A DNA stretch of 64,000 nt from Rikenellaceae bacterium. Its GTDB lineage: Bacteria > Bacteroidota > Bacteroidia > Bacteroidales > UBA932. How positions within the stretch are numbered: the first letter of the stretch is position 1; each line of letters opens with the position of its first letter. Both the position numbers and the translations under genes were made by a program. Shown in pieces: positions 7,888-16,052 of this stretch. The notes beneath the pieces are model-generated. The model saw only the letters and a list, made by a program, of their open reading frames with translations. It did no database searches and had not been told where the DNA came from. The stretch lies in assembly GCA_003542575.1 (NCBI GenBank), contig DPKJ01000005.1, forward strand, positions 124,001-188,000. The letters run 5' to 3'.

Positions 7888-8835
7888 ATGATAAGCAGGA
7901 GATTGATTCGTATCAAGGTCTTTAAAGTTCTTTTCAGTCGTATTAGTTCAGGTTCGGACTCCATAACAGGAGCTGAAAAAGAGCTCTTATTGAGCTGCAG
8001 TAAAACTCAGGAGTTGTATTATCTCCTTCTGACCCTCCCGGGAGCACTTAAAACTATAGCAGAAAATAAGATTGACTTGGGTCTTAAGAAGTACCACCCT
8101 ACACCTGAAGAGGCAAATCCCAACAGAAAATTTCTAGAAAATAAAGTGATCTCTCTCCTTGAGGATGATATAAGGATTTGGGACTTTTGCAGTAAACGGG
8201 GCCTGGGATGGTCAGACCACAGTTCAATTGCAAAGAGAATTTTCAACTCCATGCTTAAGAAGGATTACTATAAATCGTATATGGAGTCTTCTGAAGTTAG
8301 TTTTGAACATGATTTGAAACTGATAGTTTCAATCTTTGAAGAGGAGCTTGAAGAGTGTGATGAACTAAACAGTTTTGTTGAGGATGCCAATCTTTATTGG
8401 TCAGACGATCTTGCCTATGTAATAAACATAATACTTAAAAAATTATCTCAGCTTAATCCTGATGCAAAATTAGATCACCCTCAGGTTTTCATGAAAGATG
8501 ATGACAGAGATTATGCACTCAGGCTATTAAATGTAGCTTTAATCAGATATTCCGAATATACAGATCTGATTTCGAAATATGTTCTTAACTGGGAAACCGA
8601 CCGACTTGCTTCAACCGACATTGCACTTATAGTAATGGGAATAACCGAGGCGGTTACTTTCCATGATATTCCCTTAAAAGTTACCATAAATGAATATGTA
8701 GAGCTTTCAAAATATTACAGTACACCTAACAGCAAAGTCTTCGTTAACGGAATGCTTGATAAAATACTTATTTCATTGAAAGACGAAGGCAAGATAGAAA
8801 AGAGGGGCAGAGGTTTGGTAGGGTCATCAGAATAG
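7888..8835 (+). CDS. nusB: Transcription antitermination factor NusB (long Bacteroidota form)
   Basis: 315 residues from ATG 7888. The start follows from the promoter box at 7854-7861, which excludes the upstream GTG, and from the family's usual opening (M-x-x-RRLIRIKVFKVLF). The C-terminal third (about residues 195-305) is the all-helical NusB RNA-binding domain, with 'LNWETDRLASTDIALIVMGITEAV' and 'KVTINEYVELSKYYSTPNSKVFVNGMLDKI'. NusB binds boxA RNA together with S10 during antitermination of rRNA operons. Bacteroidota NusB carries about 170 extra N-terminal residues compared with the 140-residue E. coli protein, and this one does too. It heads the nusB-yajC-ybbR-coaE order common in the phylum. 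Confidence 0.9.
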   Translation: MISRRLIRIKVFKVLFSRISSGSDSITGAEKELLLSCSKTQELYYLLLTLPGALKTIAENKIDLGLKKYHPTPEEANPNRKFLENKVISLLEDDIRIWDFCSKRGLGWSDHSSIAKRIFNSMLKKDYYKSYMESSEVSFEHDLKLIVSIFEEELEECDELNSFVEDANLYWSDDLAYVINIILKKLSQLNPDAKLDHPQVFMKDDDRDYALRLLNVALIRYSEYTDLISKYVLNWETDRLASTDIALIVMGITEAVTFHDIPLKVTINEYVELSKYYSTPNSKVFVNGMLDKILISLKDEGKIEKRGRGLVGSSE

Positions 8836-8844
8836 TTAATTTTG
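8814..8844 (+). promoter_or_regulatory. Internal promoter for yajC
   Basis: TTTG at 8814-8817, 19-base gap, TAATTTTG at 8837-8844. The upstream element lies in the last codons of nusB, so yajC and the following genes may also be transcribed without nusB. Confidence 0.6.
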
Positions 8845-8869
8845 TATAAATAAATAAATCAAGATAAAA

Positions 8870-9181
8870 ATGAATTTTAATGTTTTTTTAGCTGAGGCAG
8901 CTCAAACAGGAAACTGGAGTTTTCTGATTATGATGGGTCTTATATTTGTCGTAATGTACTTTTTTATGATAAGACCACAACAGAAGAAGCAAAAAGAGCT
9001 TGCCAGGTTCCGCAGCAGTCTTGCAAAAGGAGACAAAGTTGTAACCCTGGGCGGTATTTACGGAGTTGTATCTGAAGTTAAAGATCAGTACATTCTGGTG
9101 GAGGTTGACAGCAATGTTAAACTAAGAATTGATAAATCGGCAATCGTAAAAGATATAACAGACATACCTGCCGGAAAATAG
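8870..9181 (+). CDS. yajC: Preprotein translocase subunit YajC
   Basis: 103 residues with one membrane helix (about residues 18-38) followed by the family hallmark FFMIRPQQKKQKE and a small beta domain (LAKGDKVVTLGGIYGVVSEV). YajC is an accessory subunit of the SecDF-YajC complex in the inner membrane that assists Sec-dependent export. Length and motifs match the family exactly. Confidence 0.95.
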   Translation: MNFNVFLAEAAQTGNWSFLIMMGLIFVVMYFFMIRPQQKKQKELARFRSSLAKGDKVVTLGGIYGVVSEVKDQYILVEVDSNVKLRIDKSAIVKDITDIPAGK

Positions 9182-9194
9182 AGACGCGGGCTCT

Positions 9195-9644
9195 ATGAGA
9201 AATATTTACAAAAAACTGATAAGTTACGAAAGAGGCAGAAAGATATTATTATTCCTGTTCTGTCTCTTTCTTGCGTTTATAATTTGGTCTGTACATAAGT
9301 TATCAGGAAATTACAGCCACTTTTTTCAGTATAAAATTGTAGTAAAAAGCTCTCTGCCGGGTCGATCAGGTGAGTCGGCTTCAGAACAGATGATCTCAAT
9401 AAGAGGGAGGGCATCCGGTTTTTATATTCTCCAGCAGAGATATGGCAGAAAGAGTAAAACTCTTCATATTTCACCTGAAAGCAGATTTTTTAGAAGAAAT
9501 CCCGGAGATAACGATAAATTCTACATTCTCTCAAACGATGTAAGAGCTATGATTATTGAGAGTCTTGGTGATAAGGTTATCCTTGAATACATCAATTCAG
9601 ACACAATAAATCTGGAAATTCCAAAAAACATAAATCAGCAATAA
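9195..9644 (+). CDS. YbbR-like domain membrane protein
   Basis: 149 residues. A basic N-terminus (residues 1-16) is followed by one membrane helix (about 17-35) and a single extracytoplasmic beta-rich domain of the kind annotated as YbbR-like in Bacteroidota. In Firmicutes YbbR (CdaR) regulates the diadenylate cyclase, but there the protein has four such repeats; here there is one, and no cyclase gene is adjacent. The placement between yajC and coaE is typical for the phylum. The assignment relies on topology and gene order more than on sharp motifs. Confidence 0.65.
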   Translation: MRNIYKKLISYERGRKILLFLFCLFLAFIIWSVHKLSGNYSHFFQYKIVVKSSLPGRSGESASEQMISIRGRASGFYILQQRYGRKSKTLHISPESRFFRRNPGDNDKFYILSNDVRAMIIESLGDKVILEYINSDTINLEIPKNINQQ

Positions 9645-9654
9645 AAATATTCTA

Positions 9655-10251
9655 ATGATCTGCTTAGTCTGCACAGGAGGTATCGGCAGTGGAAAATCAT
9701 ATGCCATCAAAGTTTTTAAGGCTTTGGGGGTACCTTCATATATTGCTGATCAGAGAGCTAAGGAGCTATACGAAACTGACAGTTCACTGCTTGGAGAATT
9801 GGTCAACTTGTTGGGCGAAGAGATTATCAGAGAGGGCAGACTGGATAAAAGGGCGATGGCTATGAAAATATTCCCTGATCCTAATCTTTTAAAAAAGGTT
9901 AATGAGATTGTACACCCAAGGGTATTGTCAGATTTTCTAGCCTGGAAGGAGAACCAAGTATCTTTGGGTGAAGAGGTTGTAGTATTTGAGAGTGCAATAT
10001 TTTTTGAAACACCAATTTTTCATGGGATTGAAGATAAAGTAATTGTGGTAATAGCCCCTGAAGATGTGAGAATTGAGCGTGTAATGAAGAGAGACGGAAT
10101 TACCGAAGATGAGGTCAGAGAAAGAATGAGCCGCCAATGTTCAGATGAAGAGAGAGTTAAAGGTGCTGATTTTGTTATTTATACTGATGGTATAAAGGCT
10201 GTTTTACCGCAAATTTCAGAGATTTTAAAGAGAGTAACTGAAAAAGTTTAA
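9655..10251 (+). CDS. coaE: Dephospho-CoA kinase
   Basis: 198 residues, the normal CoaE length. It phosphorylates the 3' hydroxyl of dephospho-CoA, the last step of coenzyme A synthesis. The P-loop GGIGSGKS is at residues 8-15, the substrate-binding 'YIADQRAKELYE' follows at about 30-41, 'VNEIVHPRV' (the conserved IxHP) is near 82-90, and the lid 'RDGITEDEVRERMSRQ' is near 145-160. It follows the YbbR-like gene by ten bases and precedes the DnaJ-like gene by five, so it is in the same operon. Confidence 0.93.
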   Translation: MICLVCTGGIGSGKSYAIKVFKALGVPSYIADQRAKELYETDSSLLGELVNLLGEEIIREGRLDKRAMAMKIFPDPNLLKKVNEIVHPRVLSDFLAWKENQVSLGEEVVVFESAIFFETPIFHGIEDKVIVVIAPEDVRIERVMKRDGITEDEVRERMSRQCSDEERVKGADFVIYTDGIKAVLPQISEILKRVTEKV

Positions 10252-10256
10252 TAAAT

Positions 10257-10967
10257 ATGGGTTTCAGTAAGTGGATTAGTGGGGCAATAGGCTGGGCAGT
10301 AGCAGGGCCAATCGGTGGAATTTTGGGTTTCGCTTTGGCGTCAATCTTAGAGAACGGTAAATTTATATCCGGAAATGGCAATCAACAGCGAAACAGTTTC
10401 CTTGTAAGCCTGCTGGTTTTGTCATCTGCCGTAATGAGGGCTGACGGAAAGGTGTTAAAATCTGAACTTGACTACGTTAAAGCCTTTTTGATTAGTAATT
10501 TCGGAACTGATGCAGCTGCTGAAGCACTCATATACTTAAAGGAATTATTGGGTAAAGAGATTGACATTACTGCAGTGGGTACTCAAATCGGGATGAACAT
10601 GGAGTATGAAGCCAGAATTCAGTTACTTCACTACCTAACAGGAATTGCAAAAGCAGACGGAAGAGTTAGTGAACCCGAGCTTGGAATCCTAAGGCAAATT
10701 GCAATTGCTATGGGAGTATCTCAAAGAGAGAGTGAAGCTGTATTTGCAATGTTTAAGGTGGATGTTGATGCACATTACAGAGTACTGGAGATTGACAAAA
10801 ATGCTTCAGACGAAGAGATTAAAAGAGCGTACAAGAAACTTGCAGTTAAACACCATCCTGACAAAGTTTCAAGCCTTGGCCCTGATGTACAGAGGGCGGC
10901 TGAGGAGCGCTTCAAGAGTATTTCTCTTGCCTACGAGAATATAAAAAAAGAGAGAGGAATTATTTAA
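10257..10967 (+). CDS. TerB/DnaJ-domain protein (DjlA-like)
   Basis: 236 residues in three parts. The N-terminus (about 1-32) is a glycine- and alanine-rich hydrophobic segment, resembling the membrane segment of DjlA. A TerB-like helical domain (about 45-165) has two acidic metal-binding-like turns, RADGKV (61-66) and KADGRV (132-137). A C-terminal J domain (about 170-236) has the HPD tripeptide at 200-202 that stimulates Hsp70 ATPase. The architecture equals that of DjlA, a membrane-bound partner of DnaK. The client is unknown. Confidence 0.85.
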   Translation: MGFSKWISGAIGWAVAGPIGGILGFALASILENGKFISGNGNQQRNSFLVSLLVLSSAVMRADGKVLKSELDYVKAFLISNFGTDAAAEALIYLKELLGKEIDITAVGTQIGMNMEYEARIQLLHYLTGIAKADGRVSEPELGILRQIAIAMGVSQRESEAVFAMFKVDVDAHYRVLEIDKNASDEEIKRAYKKLAVKHHPDKVSSLGPDVQRAAEERFKSISLAYENIKKERGII

Positions 10968-10992
10968 TAAATTAATATATAATTGATTATAG

Positions 10993-11421
10993 ATGGATAA
11001 GACTAATTTACAAAAAATTCTGGCAGTTTCGGGTCAGCCCGGACTATTTCATTTTGTTGCACAGGCTAATGCAGGAGTTATTGCAGAATCGCTATCATCA
11101 AAGACAAGAAACATGTTTGGGATGAGCGCCAAGCTGACTTCGCTATCAGATATCTCAATATACACTGAATCTGAGGAGGTATCCCTCGTCTCTGTTTTTG
11201 AGAAGATGAAAGAGACATTGGGAGAGGAGTTCGCACCTGAGGCAAAATCAAAACCGGAAGAGTTAAAGGCATTTTTTGAAAAAGTGTTGCCTGATTATGA
11301 CAGAGACAGATTTTATGTTTCTCATATGAAAAAGGTGGTAGATTGGTATAATCTGCTTAAAAAATATGCTTCACTTGACTTTGAAAAGCCAGAAAAAGAG
11401 GAGAGTACAACTGAAGAGTAA
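10993..11421 (+). CDS. DUF5606 protein
   Basis: 142 residues, a Bacteroidota-specific DUF5606 protein of unknown function. The N-terminal half (about 4-75) looks like a small RNA- or protein-binding beta fold starting LQKILAVSGQPGLF; the C-terminal half is helical and highly charged, ending in an acidic tail (KPEKEESTTEE). No catalytic motif is visible. Its stop codon overlaps the rimO start (TAATG), so the two are translationally coupled, which hints at a ribosome-associated role. Confidence 0.75.
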   Translation: MDKTNLQKILAVSGQPGLFHFVAQANAGVIAESLSSKTRNMFGMSAKLTSLSDISIYTESEEVSLVSVFEKMKETLGEEFAPEAKSKPEELKAFFEKVLPDYDRDRFYVSHMKKVVDWYNLLKKYASLDFEKPEKEESTTEE

Positions 11422-12743
11422 TGGCTGTTAAAGTACAACTTATAACACTTGGTTGCTCAAAAAACAGGGTTGATTCAGAGCATCTCTTACGCCAAATATA
11501 TTCGGGTGGAGTCTCCATTATACCGGAAGGAGAGGATTTATCTGTTGCAGGCATTGATACTGTAATAATAAATACCTGCGGATTTATCAAGGATGCCAAA
11601 GAGGAGTCCATAGAAACAATTTTAAACGCTTGTGAGGCTAAAAGCAGAGGCTATATTAATAAAATATTTGTATTTGGTTGTCTCTCACAAAGATATAGAG
11701 AGGATCTTAAAGAACAAATTCCCGAAGTAGATGGTTTTTTTGGTGCTTTTGATGCTAGGTCAGTAATTTTGGCATTGGGTCATACATGGAACGAGGAGCT
11801 AAACAACCGAAGATACCTTACCACACCATCACACTATGCTTATCTGAAAATATCTGAGGGGTGTGACAGGATTTGCTCTTATTGTTCAATTCCGCTGATA
11901 AGAGGGGCACACACATCAGTGCCGGAAATTGATCTGATTGACGAGGCTAAGCACCTGGCAGATATGGGAGTTAAAGAGCTGATTGTGGTAGCTCAGGACA
12001 CAACATATTATGGGATTGATCTTTACAAAGAGAGAAAACTAGCATCATTGCTTGAAAAACTTTCTGCAATACACGGTATTGAGTGGATAAGATTACTCTA
12101 CTCATACCCGGCCGCCTTTCCGGAGAGAGTTTTAGATGTAATGGCATCTAATCCAAAGATATGCAAATATCTTGACATCCCGTTGCAGCATATTAACGAC
12201 AAGGTTCTGTCTAATATGAGAAGAAACATAAATGGTGATGCAACCAGGAGACTTGTCGAAAATTTTAGAGAAAAAGTTCCCGGTATTATACTGAGAACCA
12301 CAATGATTATAGGTCACCCCGGTGAGACAAAATCAGCCTTTAATGAACTTTTGCAATTTGTCTCCCAGGCAAAATTTGAACGACTTGGGGCATTTACATA
12401 TTCAGAGGAGGAGGGAACATGGGGAGCAAATAATCTCAAAGATACCGTCAGAGAGAAGGAAAAGCAGGAGAGATACCTGCAACTGATGGAATTACAGTCA
12501 AAAATATCATTAAACTATAATTTGTCAAGAACGGGTCAGAACGAGTTGGTACTGATTGATAATTTTAACGATGGAGTGTTTGTCGGAAGGAGTCAGAATG
12601 AGAGTCCGGAGGTTGACGGAGAGATTCTGATTGCCCCTGACAGATTACATTCAGAGGCAGATGCTAAAAAAATAATTGGTACATTTGCTCATGTAACCAT
12701 CGAAAATGCAGATGAGTATGATTTGATGGCAAAATTTTTATAA
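11421..12743 (+). CDS. rimO: Ribosomal protein S12 methylthiotransferase RimO
   Basis: 440 residues. RimO adds a methylthio group to an aspartate of ribosomal protein S12 by radical SAM chemistry. The N-terminal UPF0004 domain holds the first iron-sulfur cluster with Cys12, Cys53 and Cys87. The radical SAM cluster motif CDRICSYC is at 148-155. A C-terminal TRAM domain follows at about 375-440. 'LITLGCSKNRVDSE' at the N-terminus is diagnostic of RimO rather than MiaB or MtaB. The second methylthiotransferase in this window (mtaB, near 39.2 kb) is a different subfamily. Confidence 0.95.
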   Translation: MAVKVQLITLGCSKNRVDSEHLLRQIYSGGVSIIPEGEDLSVAGIDTVIINTCGFIKDAKEESIETILNACEAKSRGYINKIFVFGCLSQRYREDLKEQIPEVDGFFGAFDARSVILALGHTWNEELNNRRYLTTPSHYAYLKISEGCDRICSYCSIPLIRGAHTSVPEIDLIDEAKHLADMGVKELIVVAQDTTYYGIDLYKERKLASLLEKLSAIHGIEWIRLLYSYPAAFPERVLDVMASNPKICKYLDIPLQHINDKVLSNMRRNINGDATRRLVENFREKVPGIILRTTMIIGHPGETKSAFNELLQFVSQAKFERLGAFTYSEEEGTWGANNLKDTVREKEKQERYLQLMELQSKISLNYNLSRTGQNELVLIDNFNDGVFVGRSQNESPEVDGEILIAPDRLHSEADAKKIIGTFAHVTIENADEYDLMAKFL

Positions 12744-12770
12744 ATTTAATTTTACTATAAACCTAAGAAA

Positions 12771-13517
12771 ATGAAACTATTAGAAGGAAAAGTCGCTATA
12801 GTTACCGGTGCGGCCAGAGGAATTGGCAAGGCAATTGCAGTAAAATATGCATCGGAAGGAGCCAATATAGCTTTCACCGATCTTGTTATAGATGAGAATG
12901 CTATGGCAACCAAAAAAGAGCTTGAAGGATACGGAGTAAAAGTTCTTGCAATATCATCAAATGCTGCCTCTTTCGAAGAGGCTCATAAAGTTGTTGAGGA
13001 TGTTGTTAAGGAGTTTGGGAGAGTTGACATATTGGTAAATAATGCCGGGATAACCAAAGACGGCCTCATGATGAGAATGTCAGAACAGCAATGGGATATG
13101 GTTATCAATGTAAACCTTAAAAGTGCATTTAACTATGTTCACGCAGTAACACCTGTTATGATGAAACAAAAATGCGGTTCTATTATTAACATGAGTTCTG
13201 TAGTTGGAGTAGGAGGGAATGCAGGCCAGTCGAACTATTCTGCATCTAAAGCGGGAATGATTGGTTTAGCTAAATCTATTGCTCAGGAGTTGGGTTCAAG
13301 AGGTGTTCGCGCAAATGCTGTCGCACCAGGTTTTATAATAACCGAGATGACAGATAAATTGCCGGAAGAGGTAAAAAAATCATGGGCAGAGCAGATTCCT
13401 CTCAGAAGAGGCGGTACTCCGGAAGATGTTGCAAATGTGTGTCTGTTTTTGGCTTCTGATATGTCGGGCTATGTTACCGGACAGGTTATATCGGTTTGCG
13501 GTGGAATGAAAATGTAA
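12771..13517 (+). CDS. fabG: 3-oxoacyl-ACP reductase FabG
   Basis: 248 residues, a classical short-chain dehydrogenase. The NADP-binding TGAARGIG is at 12-19, NNAG at 90-93, and the catalytic Ser143, Tyr156 and Lys160 are all present. C-terminal sequence 'GYVTGQVISVCGGMKM' is the FabG ending (usually VxGGM). It reduces 3-oxoacyl-ACP in fatty acid elongation. The gene follows rimO and precedes a lipoprotein gene by ten bases; no other fatty-acid genes are near, so another SDR function is possible, though FabG fits best. Confidence 0.88.
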   Translation: MKLLEGKVAIVTGAARGIGKAIAVKYASEGANIAFTDLVIDENAMATKKELEGYGVKVLAISSNAASFEEAHKVVEDVVKEFGRVDILVNNAGITKDGLMMRMSEQQWDMVINVNLKSAFNYVHAVTPVMMKQKCGSIINMSSVVGVGGNAGQSNYSASKAGMIGLAKSIAQELGSRGVRANAVAPGFIITEMTDKLPEEVKKSWAEQIPLRRGGTPEDVANVCLFLASDMSGYVTGQVISVCGGMKM

Positions 13518-13527
13518 TTTTTAAAAT

Positions 13528-14385
13528 ATGAAAAAATTCTTGTCATTAATTTGTATGGGGTTGCTATTGCTCTCCTGCAGCACTTCCGCTAATTCGGAAA
13601 AATATTCAAAAGAGGGTTTGAAAGTAATGATTCAGACTGATTTTGAGGGTGTAACAGGGGTTGTAAATTTTGATGAAATTTACCCCGGCCACATACATTT
13701 TGACAGGAACTGCGAAATACTCACCAGAGAGATTAATGCAGCAGTAGAGGGTGCCTTTGCTGCCGGTGCCGTAGAGGTAATAGTGAGAGATGGTCATGCA
13801 GGAAACATAAACGTTAACCCGGTACTACTGGACAAAAGAGCAAAACTTACAAGGGGAAGACTTCCCGGGACGCCTCATACTATGGTTCTCGGGATAGATT
13901 CCACCTTTGATGCACTATTGTTTATTGGAGCCCATGCAAGGGCAGGTGTAGAAAATGGTACTCTGTCACATACTATGTCACTAAAGGTGCTGGATTTCTC
14001 TATAAATGACAAACCTCTTTTCGAAGCTGCCTATAATGCTCTGTATGCCGGTCAGTTTGGTGTGCCTTCAGTCTTTTTAGCCGGTGATGATGCAGCCTGC
14101 CGGGAGGCAATTGAAAATTTTGGAGATATTGAGACGGTTACTACAAAATATTCTTTTGGAAGAACTTGTGCAACAAGCAAATCACCTGAAATAGTATATG
14201 CAGAAATCAGAACAGGTGTTGAAAGAGCATTAAAAAACCTGAATAAGGCAAAGATCTTTACTATGGAAAAGCCTTACCGTATGGAGGTTAAAGTCAAGGG
14301 CGAAGAGCCTGGCAGCGTTGAGATATATTCTCATACATCTGATACCCTTGAAGTTGTAATGAAGAAATTTTGGGAAAAATTATAG
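13528..14385 (+). CDS. M55 family D-aminopeptidase, lipoprotein
   Basis: 285 residues. The body is an M55 (DppA-type) metallopeptidase, which removes N-terminal D-amino acids such as D-Ala with two zinc ions. The metal and catalytic residues are visible: Asp38 and Glu40 in TDFEG, His90 in DGHAG, His136 in GAHARAG and His148 in LSHTMS. Unlike DppA, which is cytoplasmic, this protein begins with a lipoprotein signal ending in LLSC (Cys17), which would place it in the envelope where D-peptides of the cell wall occur. It is followed at a four-base gap by another lipoprotein gene. The family call is firm; the substrate is inferred. Confidence 0.88.
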   Translation: MKKFLSLICMGLLLLSCSTSANSEKYSKEGLKVMIQTDFEGVTGVVNFDEIYPGHIHFDRNCEILTREINAAVEGAFAAGAVEVIVRDGHAGNINVNPVLLDKRAKLTRGRLPGTPHTMVLGIDSTFDALLFIGAHARAGVENGTLSHTMSLKVLDFSINDKPLFEAAYNALYAGQFGVPSVFLAGDDAACREAIENFGDIETVTTKYSFGRTCATSKSPEIVYAEIRTGVERALKNLNKAKIFTMEKPYRMEVKVKGEEPGSVEIYSHTSDTLEVVMKKFWEKL

Positions 14386-14388
14386 CAT

Positions 14389-15357
14389 ATGAAAAGAGCA
14401 TCTATAAAGTTTATTTTACTGATTGGAACACTCTCAATTATTTTGAGTGCATGTGGCCCGGTAACTGAAATTATTAATGTAGAGGCCAGAATTCCTGCAG
14501 AAATTCCAATAGATTTTAGTGGTAAAGCGGTTGCTGTCTTCACTTCAGTCAGAAATTCCGAACCGAATGACTCCATGTTTTTTTATAACGACTCCACTCT
14601 AATGTTGCATATGGCTACCGGAATAGCCTCTGCAATTGAGAAGAACCTGGCTATTGACGAAGGGGGTGTATATGTTTTTAAACATTTTCCGGATGACAGT
14701 ACTGAATATGATATGCCATACATACACTCGTTATCATTTAGTTCAAATTCTGATATCATAATTATTGTAGATTCGGTTCAGGTTGGTAATGTAGGCATCA
14801 TAAATGGTGTTACCTACAACTCGGCAGGTGAATTTAAAACCAGCTATATTTATGCCCCTTATCAATCAATAATAAAGGCTTATGACGCTATTAGCACCGA
14901 TAGGTTAGCCTATATAAACCAGAGAGATACCGTTTTTTGGGAGATAATTTCCAGGAATGACCTCCGTCCCGAAGCTATGGCAATAAGGGCGAGACAATCG
15001 ATGCCAAGTGTTTCTCAGTCGATTGGTGCTGAGGTTGTTAAGGCTTTGTTTCCTGCATGGCAGGAACAAAAAAGAACACTCTATTATTTTCCTTTTCGGC
15101 CGTGGGTAAATGCTATTGACAATGCCAGAGAGTTTAGGTGGAGAGAGGCAATGGAGTTTTGGTTAAAACAGACTAAAGACAAAGATCCTGTCAAGGCAGC
15201 TGCTGCGGCATACAACGTGGCAATTGCGTGTGAACTTACTGACAGACACGAGTTAGCTCTACAATGGGCTGAATTCTCCCTTAAAGTTTTCAAACTTCCG
15301 GGTGTATCAGAGTATAAACAGCTATTGACAGATAAGCTTGAAAAAAGCACCAGATAA
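14389..15357 (+). CDS. DUF6340 lipoprotein
   Basis: 322 residues. A lipoprotein signal ends at about residue 22 (ILSAC). The middle (about 25-210) is a beta/alpha domain of the DUF6340 type with no recognised catalytic residues; 'IIIIVDSVQVGN' near 125-135 is a good marker. The C-terminal 80 residues contain helix pairs like tetratricopeptide repeats ('AAAYNVAIACELTDRHELALQWAE'). The function is unknown. It is four bases behind the M55 peptidase gene and overlaps the next small gene, so the three form a unit. Confidence 0.75.
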   Translation: MKRASIKFILLIGTLSIILSACGPVTEIINVEARIPAEIPIDFSGKAVAVFTSVRNSEPNDSMFFYNDSTLMLHMATGIASAIEKNLAIDEGGVYVFKHFPDDSTEYDMPYIHSLSFSSNSDIIIIVDSVQVGNVGIINGVTYNSAGEFKTSYIYAPYQSIIKAYDAISTDRLAYINQRDTVFWEIISRNDLRPEAMAIRARQSMPSVSQSIGAEVVKALFPAWQEQKRTLYYFPFRPWVNAIDNAREFRWREAMEFWLKQTKDKDPVKAAAAAYNVAIACELTDRHELALQWAEFSLKVFKLPGVSEYKQLLTDKLEKSTR

Positions 15358-15535
15358 AAAAGAGGCAGCTAAAAGGAAGCATCGCAGGACAGTTCTTTTC
15401 AATGATAAGGAACTTGCCGCGCTGGAGTTTTATTGCAGTAAGTACAAGGTTAAGTCCAAAACAAAATTCTGCAGGGAGGCTATCATCTCAACTATTCTTA
15501 AACAGTTTGACGAAGATCACCCCAAACTGTTCTAA
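15338..15535 (+). CDS. Small basic protein, possible ribbon-helix-helix DNA-binding protein
   Basis: 65 residues, strongly basic at the N-terminus (KKAPDKKEAAKRKHRR), then 'TVLFNDKELAALEFYCSKYKVKSKTKFCREAII', which has the strand-helix-helix pattern of MetJ/Arc-type DNA-binding proteins. The best start is TTG 15338, inside the end of the DUF6340 gene; no ATG is available in frame. Two cysteines occur in the predicted helices. The role is unknown; it may regulate its own operon. Confidence 0.6.
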   Translation: MKKAPDKKEAAKRKHRRTVLFNDKELAALEFYCSKYKVKSKTKFCREAIISTILKQFDEDHPKLF

Positions 15536-15558
15536 TTTCAATTTTTTTTATAAAAAAA

Positions 15559-15874
15559 GGCGGGCCTGTAAGCCGGATTCTGTACCCTTGCGAGCCTCTG
15601 TCATCTATCTGATGCAGCCTACCCCCCGGCAACAGACGAGCAGTCCTATACGCCGGTATACATGGCCTTGCAGGAGGCTGTCCGTACCCCGCTATTGTCG
15701 CCAATAACGGTCGTGGGCTCTTACCCCGCGTTTTCACCCTTACCCATAGGGCGGTTTTTTTCTGTTACGGATTACCCGAAGTTTCCCCCGACTGTGCTTT
15801 CCACAGAGCCTTGCTCTTTCCTGTCCGGACTTTCCTCCCCCGCAAAAGCGAAGGCGACAGAGCGGCCCGCCGGG
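15559..15874 (-). ncRNA. rnpB: RNase P RNA
   Basis: Reading the minus strand, the 5' part contains the universal core GAGGAAAGTCCGGAC (around 15836-15822) and the 3' end reads ACAGAATCCGGCTTACAGG followed by CCCGCC. The terminal P1 helix pairs GGCGGGCC near the 5' end with GGCCCGCC at the 3' end, and a run of seven T follows on the minus strand, which would act as terminator. RNase P RNA is the catalytic part that trims tRNA 5' leaders. The length, about 315 bases, is compact for a type A RNA. The ends are estimated from P1 and the promoter and may be off by a few bases. Confidence 0.93.
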
Positions 15875-15876
15875 TG

Positions 15877-15884
15877 CAAAGTTA
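15877..15884 (-). promoter_or_regulatory. -7 box of rnpB
   Basis: CAAAGTTA on the plus strand reads TAACTTTG on the minus strand, immediately before the RNase P RNA 5' end. Confidence 0.7.
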
Positions 15885-15913
15885 GAAAAAATGCATCATC
15901 AGACATTATTTTA

Positions 15914-15921
15914 TATATTTG
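15914..15921 (+). promoter_or_regulatory. -7 box of the thiamine operon
   Basis: TATATTTG, 16 bases before the TPP riboswitch begins, so the aptamer would start near the 5' end of the transcript. No clear TTTG is seen at the usual distance. It is divergent from the rnpB promoter, about 30 bases apart. Confidence 0.6.
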
Positions 15922-15936
15922 CAGTGCATTTTACAT

Positions 15937-16008
15937 GCTTGGGGGTGCCCTTTGGGCTGAGATTATACCCTTTTCACCTGATCAGGATAATGCCTGCGAA
16001 GGGAAAGC
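15937..16008 (+). promoter_or_regulatory. TPP riboswitch (THI element)
   Basis: The thiamine pyrophosphate aptamer is recognisable base by base: P1 GCTT (15937-15940) pairs with AAGC (16005-16008); the conserved GGGCTGAGA lies near 15954-15962, ACCCTT near 15967, ACCTGATCAGGATAATGCC near 15976-15993 and GCGAAGGGAA at 15996-16005. When TPP binds, the downstream gene is normally switched off. A C-rich tract at 16025-16030, before the start at 16053, could pair with the G-run at 15941-15945 in the unbound state; that alternative fold is my inference. No terminator stem with a T-run is seen, so control of translation is more likely. Confidence 0.95.
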
Positions 16009-16052
16009 CTTTCTCACAACACAACCCCCCTGCATTTAATAAATTTTTAATT

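Noticed and set aside
15402..15737. Open frames of 79 to 125 residues on both strands between 15.4 and 16.0 kb
   Set aside because: They lie over the RNase P RNA gene and have no protein-like composition.
15891..16052. N-terminal extension of the TonB receptor frame
   Set aside because: The sequence is the TPP riboswitch and its leader; the protein from ATG 16053 starts with a normal signal peptide.
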